From: Anaerolineaceae bacterium
GTDB lineage: Bacteria; Chloroflexota; Anaerolineae; Anaerolineales; Anaerolineaceae
Assembly: GCA_003448875.1 (NCBI GenBank)
Contig: DLXG01000235.1
Location: 1 to 10,836 of the forward strand
DNA: 10,836 bases
Reading direction: 5' to 3'
Shown: piece after piece, positions 7,305 to 10,836 of the stretch
Layout: each line of letters starts with the position of its first letter
Position numbering within the stretch: the stretch's first letter is position 1
Made by a program: the position numbers and the translations under genes
Notes under the pieces: model-generated
What the model saw: only the letters and a program-made list of their open reading frames with translations
Database searches by the model: none
Told to the model about the DNA's origin: nothing

Positions 7305-8609
7305 TTAAAATCCCAGACCGGGTGGCAGTGTTGGGACGGTCGGTACCTTACTCACCCAATTGTCACTGCGTTCGATCTTGAGACTGGCTTTGGTTTCTTC
7401 CAGCCACGAGTTGAATTTTTGCTGTTTGAGGGTGCTCAGGCGGCTCTCGCTGACCGGACGGCGCTCTTTTCCCAGTAATTGGATAATGTGATAACCGAAC
7501 TGGGTTTGTACCGGTTCGCTGATCTGTCCAATCTCGGTCATGGCAAAGACGGCGTTTTCAAACTCACTGACCATTTGCCCGCGTTCGAACCATCCCAAAT
7601 CGCCACCGCGATCTTTGTTGGAGGTGTCGGTTGAGAATTGGGCTGCCAGTTGGGCAAAGTCCGCACCGTTTTTGAGCGCTTCAACTACGACAGCTGCCTC
7701 TTCAGGAGTCGCTACAAGAATATGACGTGCCCAAACCCATTCATCCTCGGTAGGCACATCTTTCGTGATGGCTTCAAAGACTTTCTCGTACAGCAATGAA
7801 GAGCGCACAATTTCCCGGAAGGTCTTTTCATCAATCTGAGCCTCCGTTTTCAGGGTGGTCAGATAATTGTCCAAACCGGTCTTGAAACCCTCCTCAGTCA
7901 TAGGAGTAGGGGTGGGAAAAGGTGTGCTGGTAGGCCCAGCGGTAGCGGTTGCCTGAGGAGTTTCCGCTGGGGTTTCGGTTGCTTCAGCAGCCTGAGTGGG
8001 GATGGGGGCTTCCGTTGGGGTAGCGGTGTAGGGTGCCAGGGTCAACTGTTGAGGTGAGTAGGTCGCTGTGCTGAAAGGAGTAGCGGTTGGAGCAGTGGTT
8101 GGCGTGCCGGAAGGGAAAAATCCAAAGGCTTCCTGGAATGCCTTCTCAACCTCTTCGTCGGTCACGGTGATGCCTAATTTTTGGGCTTCTCGCCGAATAA
8201 TAGCCTCGTTAATCAACTCATCAATGACCTGATTACCCAACTGATTTGGATCATTGAGTTTAGAAACATTGAGTTGAATCTGGGAGGTGAAATAATTGGC
8301 CGAATTGGGATCCGACTGAAAGAGCTGCTGGTATTGAGCCAGTTGAATGGTGTTCTGAATCAGTTGAAACCGGTCGAAACGGGCACGGGCCTGAAATTGT
8401 TCCAGCGTGATTTTTTCACCATCCACCGTGGCTACGGGGCGCATGTTTTGCAGGTAGAAGGTATCCAGCAGCCCATAACCCAAAATCAGTACCACTGCAA
8501 CTGCAATGGTGATCGTCACAATCAGCACGATGCGGCGTTGCTGCCGTTCTTTTTCAACCCGGCTTTGTTGTTTTCGGGAAACTACAGCAGGTCGGGGTGT
8601 CTTGGCCAT
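7305..8609 (-). CDS. Membrane-anchored PpiC/PrsA-type peptidyl-prolyl isomerase (SurA-like foldase)
   Basis: This is a 434-residue protein predicted to help fold exported proteins outside the membrane. A basic N-terminus (to residue 26) precedes one membrane segment at about 27-47, with no lipobox Cys, so it is anchored by an uncleaved helix rather than a lipid. Residues 57-168 and 238-285 resemble a SurA N-terminal chaperone module. Between them lies a Thr/Pro/Ala-rich low-complexity insert at about 168-237. The parvulin domain runs from about 294 to 381, with ARHILVATPEEA (294-305), GGDLGWF (335-341) and FGYHIIQLL (371-379), the usual PpiC landmarks. A C-terminal tail ends in a Pro-rich VPTVPTLPPGLGF. 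The start at 8609 has a weak AAAGG about 10 nt upstream. The gene lies downstream of rpsR on the same strand but behind a terminator, so it depends on read-through or on a promoter I could not identify. Confidence 0.9.
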   Translation of the reverse strand: MAKTPRPAVVSRKQQSRVEKERQQRRIVLIVTITIAVAVVLILGYGLLDTFYLQNMRPVATVDGEKITLEQFQARARFDRFQLIQNTIQLAQYQQLFQSDPNSANYFTSQIQLNVSKLNDPNQLGNQVIDELINEAIIRREAQKLGITVTDEEVEKAFQEAFGFFPSGTPTTAPTATPFSTATYSPQQLTLAPYTATPTEAPIPTQAAEATETPAETPQATATAGPTSTPFPTPTPMTEEGFKTGLDNYLTTLKTEAQIDEKTFREIVRSSLLYEKVFEAITKDVPTEDEWVWARHILVATPEEAAVVVEALKNGADFAQLAAQFSTDTSNKDRGGDLGWFERGQMVSEFENAVFAMTEIGQISEPVQTQFGYHIIQLLGKERRPVSESRLSTLKQQKFNSWLEETKASLKIERSDNWVSKVPTVPTLPPGLGF

Positions 8610-8625
8610 CTTAAGAACCTTTCGA

Positions 8626-8673
8626 AATCAAAAAAATAGAAAAGGGCAATGGGCGTGTTTTTTGCCCATGCCC
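8626..8673 (-). terminator. Rho-independent terminator of the rpsF-ssb-rpsR operon
   Basis: On the minus strand GGGCATGGGC (8673-8664) pairs with GCCCATTGCCC (8654-8644) over 10 bp with one bulged base and a 9-nt loop. A T-rich run follows (8643-8626), interrupted by only two non-T bases. This is a standard intrinsic terminator beginning about 25 nt after the rpsR stop and lying just ahead of the foldase gene. The reverse direction has no T-tract of its own, so it acts on the minus strand only. Confidence 0.88.
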
Positions 8674-8698
8674 TGAAAGTGAACCAGAGGAAAAAGAA

Positions 8699-8983
8699 TT
8701 AGCGAATTGCCTCACTCCAATCTTCTGCAACAAAGGGGAGCAGGGCAATGTGGCGGGCGCGCTTGATCTCACGGGCCAGAACCCGTTGATGCCTTGCGCA
8801 GGTACCCGTCTGGCGGCGAGGACGGATTTTTCCTTCTTCTGTGATGTACCGGCGCAGGAGATCTACGTTTTTATAGTCAATTGCCAGGTCTTTATCAGCG
8901 CAGAACTGACAAATTTTAGGTCGGGCGACAAACCGTCGTGGACCGGCAACCTGTTCGTTCTCGCTTGGAATTTGGTCGGTCAT
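8699..8983 (-). CDS. rpsR: Small ribosomal subunit protein bS18
   Basis: bS18 binds with bS6 on the platform of the 30S subunit. The product is 94 residues, slightly longer than E. coli bS18 because of an N-terminal extension ([16 protein letters not shown]). The core shows CQFC (25-28), [17 protein letters not shown] (37-53), the RNA-binding stretch [14 protein letters not shown] (54-67) and [14 protein letters not shown] (71-84). Cys25, Cys28, Cys62 and His65 form a probable zinc site, as in the Cys-containing class of bS18. The Shine-Dalgarno AGGAG overlaps the TAG stop of ssb, and the ATG begins 12 nt after that gene, so translation is probably coupled. It is the last gene before the terminator at 8626-8673. 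Confidence 0.97.
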   Translation of the reverse strand: MTDQIPSENEQVAGPRRFVARPKICQFCADKDLAIDYKNVDLLRRYITEEGKIRPRRQTGTCARHQRVLAREIKRARHIALLPFVAEDWSEAIR

Positions 8984-8995
8984 ACTGTCTTACTC

Positions 8996-9409
8996 CTAGA
9001 ACGGATATTCGTCTTCAATTTCTTCTTCCTCGCCTTCTTCCAGCGAAGGAGAGGTTTGATTCTGGGCATTATCACGGCGGTCACCAAGGATCATCATCTC
9101 GCTGGCGACAATTTCAACGGAGGTGTGCTTGACTCCTTCAGAATCTTCCCAGCGGCGGGTCTGAAGCCGGCCTTCAACGTAAACCTGCTGACCTTTGGTC
9201 AGGTATTGTTTACAAATTTCTGCCAGATTACCCCATGTTACTACATTGAACCATTCAGTTTCGGTGTGCCGTTCACCATCCGAGGTGTTCCACGTGCGGC
9301 TGGTTGCAACACTGAAGGTAGTAACCGGTCTCCCGGAGGGGGTGTAGCGCATTTCCGGATCGCGTCCCAAGTGGCCGATGATCATGACTTTGTTAAGACC
9401 GCGGCTCAT
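8996..9409 (-). CDS. ssb: Single-stranded DNA-binding protein
   Basis: SSB coats single-stranded DNA in replication, repair and recombination and recruits partner proteins through its acidic C-terminal tip. The product is 137 residues. An OB fold spans about 4-108, with LNKVMIIGHLGRDPEMRYTPSG (5-26), TEWFNVVTWGNLAE (51-64) and GQQVYVEGRLQTR (73-85) as family landmarks. The linker (109-123) is short, and an acidic tail ends in EDEYPF, matching the conserved DDDIPF-type protein-binding tip. A GGGAGA Shine-Dalgarno lies about 7 nt upstream of the ATG. It sits between rpsF (28-nt gap) and rpsR (12-nt gap), the widespread rpsF-ssb-rpsR operon order. Confidence 0.97.
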   Translation of the reverse strand: MSRGLNKVMIIGHLGRDPEMRYTPSGRPVTTFSVATSRTWNTSDGERHTETEWFNVVTWGNLAEICKQYLTKGQQVYVEGRLQTRRWEDSEGVKHTSVEIVASEMMILGDRRDNAQNQTSPSLEEGEEEEIEDEYPF

Positions 9410-9437
9410 GATATTCTCCCTGAGTTTAAAAAGTTTC

Positions 9438-9722
9438 TCAATCGCGATTGACGATTAAGAAGCGCATTACCTGTTCCTGAAAGCGCAAGTTGCGTTCCAG
9501 TTCAATACTGAAAGCAGGCGGCATATTCATGTCAAACAAAATGTACTGGCCTTCGCGGCGTTTGTTGATTGGATAGGCCAAACGCCGTTTTCCCCAGCGA
9601 TCAATTTTGCTGACAGTTCCGCCGGCTTCTGTAATCCAACCTTTGACCTTTTCGACCAACCCTTCCACGGCCGTGTCGTCCAGTTCCGGTTGGAGGATGA
9701 AAACCAACTCGTAGCTGCGCAT
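9438..9722 (-). CDS. rpsF: Small ribosomal subunit protein bS6
   Basis: bS6 is a small-subunit ribosomal protein that forms a heterodimer with bS18. The product is 94 residues, typical for the family. It begins MRSYELVFILQPELDD (1-16) and continues with GGTVSKIDRWGKRRLAYPINKRREGQYILFDM, the bS6 signature region, at 34-65, then ELERNLRFQEQVMRFLIV at 74-91. A near-perfect Shine-Dalgarno (AAAGGAGGAAT, plus-strand 9729-9739) lies 6 nt before the ATG. It is the first gene of the operon with ssb and rpsR. The 213-bp region upstream is shared with the divergent gene at 9936 and contains inverted repeats that could form a regulatory leader. Confidence 0.97.
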   Translation of the reverse strand: MRSYELVFILQPELDDTAVEGLVEKVKGWITEAGGTVSKIDRWGKRRLAYPINKRREGQYILFDMNMPPAFSIELERNLRFQEQVMRFLIVNRD

Positions 9723-9744
9723 TAAGGGATTCCTCCTTTCCTTG

Positions 9745-9811
9745 GGATTGCCATTTGTTCCTGCCGTGAGCAGATCAAAGAGCGGAAAGCAACCATGTTG
9801 TTCTATGTTGC
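9745..9811 (-). promoter_or_regulatory. Structured rpsF leader, candidate bS6:bS18 autoregulatory element
   Basis: Three pairings are possible in the minus-strand leader: GCAAC with GTTGC around a 13-nt loop (plus-strand 9789-9793 and 9807-9811); a competing stem GGTTGC with GCAATCC with one bulged U (9789-9794 and 9745-9751); and inside it a small hairpin CTGC/GCAG (9761-9764 and 9770-9773). The first two share 9789-9793 and are mutually exclusive. An unpaired CCG (minus strand, 9785-9783) lies inside the larger stem. Many bacterial rpsF leaders bind bS6:bS18 through a CCG-containing structure; whether this one matches that motif is inferred and not tested. Confidence 0.3.
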
Positions 9812-9818
9812 AAGCCGA

Positions 9819-9832
9819 TGTAGTTTACTACA
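9819..9832. promoter_or_regulatory. 14-bp perfect dyad in the rpsF / AIM24-family divergent region
   Basis: TGTAGTTTACTACA is a perfect inverted repeat with 6-bp arms around TT/AA. It lies about 97 bp upstream of the rpsF ATG and 104 bp upstream of the divergent ATG at 9936, in an AT-rich stretch. The size and symmetry fit a dimeric helix-turn-helix operator, but no regulator is encoded in the window and no promoter could be placed precisely beside it. Confidence 0.3.
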
Positions 9833-9935
9833 AAACTGATTTTTTGGCTAGGCACAATCAAAAAAATGTTAATAAACACGGAAACTCAAAAATCTGATAC
9901 AGTATACCCATAATTCTGCTTCAGGAGATTATCGT

Positions 9936-10616
9936 ATGAAAGTTGAAATTCTTTTCCGACCCTCGTATTCGATTGCAAAAGTGCTGCTTGACCCGAACGA
10001 AGGGGTAGTTGCGGAAAGCGGCGCTATGGTTGGTATGTCCACGGATCTTCAAGTCGAAACCAAGATGCGCGGCGGTTTGCTGCAATCGCTGGCCCGTTCG
10101 GTGCTGGGCGGTGAGTCGTTTTTCGTCAATACTTATCGCGCATCTGCCAGAGGCGGTGAATTGCTGCTGGCACCAACCCTGCCGGGTGACGTTTTTACAA
10201 CCGAAATGTCCGGTGAAACGTATCTCGTCCAATCGGGTTCATTTCTGGCATCATCGGAAAGTGTGGTGACCGATACCAAGTGGTCTGGGGCACGTACCTT
10301 CTTCGGCGGTGAAGGGTTGATTATGCTGCGCTGCAGCGGTACGGGAACTTTGATCCTTTCCAGTTACGGAGCCATTCATGAATTGACACTGGCTGCGGGT
10401 GAAACCTATACCGTAGATACCGGTCATCTGGTGGCTTTCAGCGAAAAAATGGGCTTTAAGGTGCGGGCCATCGGCGGACTGAAAACGACTGTGCTTGGCG
10501 GAGAAGGGCTGGTGGTTGACTTGACCGGACCGGGCAGAGTGCTGCTGCAAACTCGCAGTGAAGGAGCCTTTCTCAACTGGCTGCTTCCAAAAATCCCGAA
10601 ACGCTCCAGCGATTAG
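9936..10616 (+). CDS. AIM24 / TIGR00266-family beta-sandwich protein
   Basis: The 226-residue product matches the bacterial AIM24 (formerly DUF124, TIGR00266) family. Members fold as repeated beta-rich units and form trimers, and no biochemical function is established in bacteria. Landmarks are ESGAMVGMS (27-35), GGLLQSLARSVLGGESFFVNTY (46-67), LVQSGSFLASSESV (97-110), FFGGEGLIMLRCSG (122-135), DTGHLVAFSEKM (161-172) and LGGEGLVVDLTGPGRVLLQTRS (187-208). The recurring Gly-Gly-Glu turn (58-60, 124-126, 188-190) reflects internal repeats. No signal peptide or membrane segment is seen, so it is probably cytoplasmic. A good Shine-Dalgarno (AGGAG) lies about 8 nt before the ATG, and CATAAT at 9909-9914 is a possible -10 box without a clear -35. 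Its stop overlaps the stop of the convergent gene at the right edge. Confidence 0.9.
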   Translation: MKVEILFRPSYSIAKVLLDPNEGVVAESGAMVGMSTDLQVETKMRGGLLQSLARSVLGGESFFVNTYRASARGGELLLAPTLPGDVFTTEMSGETYLVQSGSFLASSESVVTDTKWSGARTFFGGEGLIMLRCSGTGTLILSSYGAIHELTLAAGETYTVDTGHLVAFSEKMGFKVRAIGGLKTTVLGGEGLVVDLTGPGRVLLQTRSEGAFLNWLLPKIPKRSSD

Positions 10617-10836
10617 GGCTTATCCTCAATCAGGCTGACCGGTGAAGCCTGCCGGTAGAATTCACGAAAGGCACGGCTCTCTTCCAACAAGGAACGCAGC
10701 CGTGCCTCTTTCTGTTTTACCAGCATTGCATCCGGCACTCCACCTTCGGCGATGCTGAGGATTTGTTCTTCACGTTGGAGGATGCGGATAAATCCTTTGG
10801 CAGCCAGCCACTCGATGCCGGTGATTATGGTTTCTT
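10613..10836 (-). CDS. Unidentified protein, C-terminal 73 residues (possibly a RecJ C-terminal extension)
   Basis: The frame is open from the right edge to the TAA at 10615-10613 and encodes 73 residues in coding-like sequence. The segment begins with a winged-helix-like stretch (TIITGIEWLAAKGFIRILQ). It continues with a charged helix (KQKEARLRSLLEESRAFREFYRQ) and ends SLIEDKP. I do not recognise it securely. The helix-strand start and the ESRAFREFY-type helix recall C-terminal extensions of some Chloroflexota RecJ-like single-strand exonucleases, but this is memory of a pattern and not a match to catalytic motifs, which would lie outside the window. Its last bases overlap by 4 nt the end of the convergent gene at 9936, and no intrinsic terminator lies between them. 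Confidence 0.6.
   Translation of the reverse strand, partial: ETIITGIEWLAAKGFIRILQREEQILSIAEGGVPDAMLVKQKEARLRSLLEESRAFREFYRQASPVSLIEDKP

Noticed and set aside
7899..8108. Thr/Pro-rich stretch as a frameshift or sequencing artefact
   Set aside because: The reading frame is continuous into a complete parvulin domain, and similar Thr/Pro linkers are common in secreted proteins.

Overview
This window reads as ordinary bacterial chromosome. The gene content suggests an anaerobic Chloroflexota lineage, probably Anaerolineae. That is an inference from the two-domain MoaD-MoaE protein, the Thr/Pro-rich linker in the secreted foldase, the roughly 1200-residue SMC and the rpsF-ssb-rpsR order; no marker gene proves it. 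I see no transposase, phage gene, CRISPR array, rRNA or tRNA. Nearly every base is assigned to a housekeeping gene or a short control region.

Layout: (1) 1-402, minus strand: the N-terminal part of scpA, running off the left edge. (2) 403-470: a very short divergent promoter region with a TATAAT box facing each way, each so close to its start codon that both mRNAs may be leaderless. (3) 471-2769, plus strand: moaC, a moaD-moaE fusion and a threonine-synthase-like PLP enzyme, overlapping or nearly touching. (4) 2770-7226, plus strand: a 95-nt structured leader, then rnc (RNase III) and smc. (5) 7246-7286: a strong terminator that works in both directions between convergent transcripts. (6) 7305-9722, minus strand: rpsF, ssb and rpsR, a terminator, then a membrane-anchored PpiC-type foldase. 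(7) 9723-9935: a divergent control region with a structured rpsF leader and a 14-bp dyad. (8) 9936-10616, plus strand: an AIM24/TIGR00266-family gene. It overlaps by 4 nt, tail to tail, the end of an unidentified minus-strand gene that runs off the right edge.

How the genes work together: MoaC makes cyclic pyranopterin monophosphate, and the MoaD-MoaE protein would supply molybdopterin synthase, the next step. ScpA and SMC are two of the three condensin subunits, but here they lie about 3.2 kb apart on opposite strands with the cofactor, PLP-enzyme and rnc genes between them. bS6, SSB and bS18 form a classic replication/translation operon.

I found no convincing new multi-gene system. The observations most worth a second look are at the level of control and protein architecture: an 11-13 bp helix in the rnc leader that could be an RNase III target, the internal Gly-Gly of the MoaD-MoaE fusion, the paired leaderless-type promoters, the rpsF leader, and a Thr/Pro insertion inside the chaperone module of the foldase.
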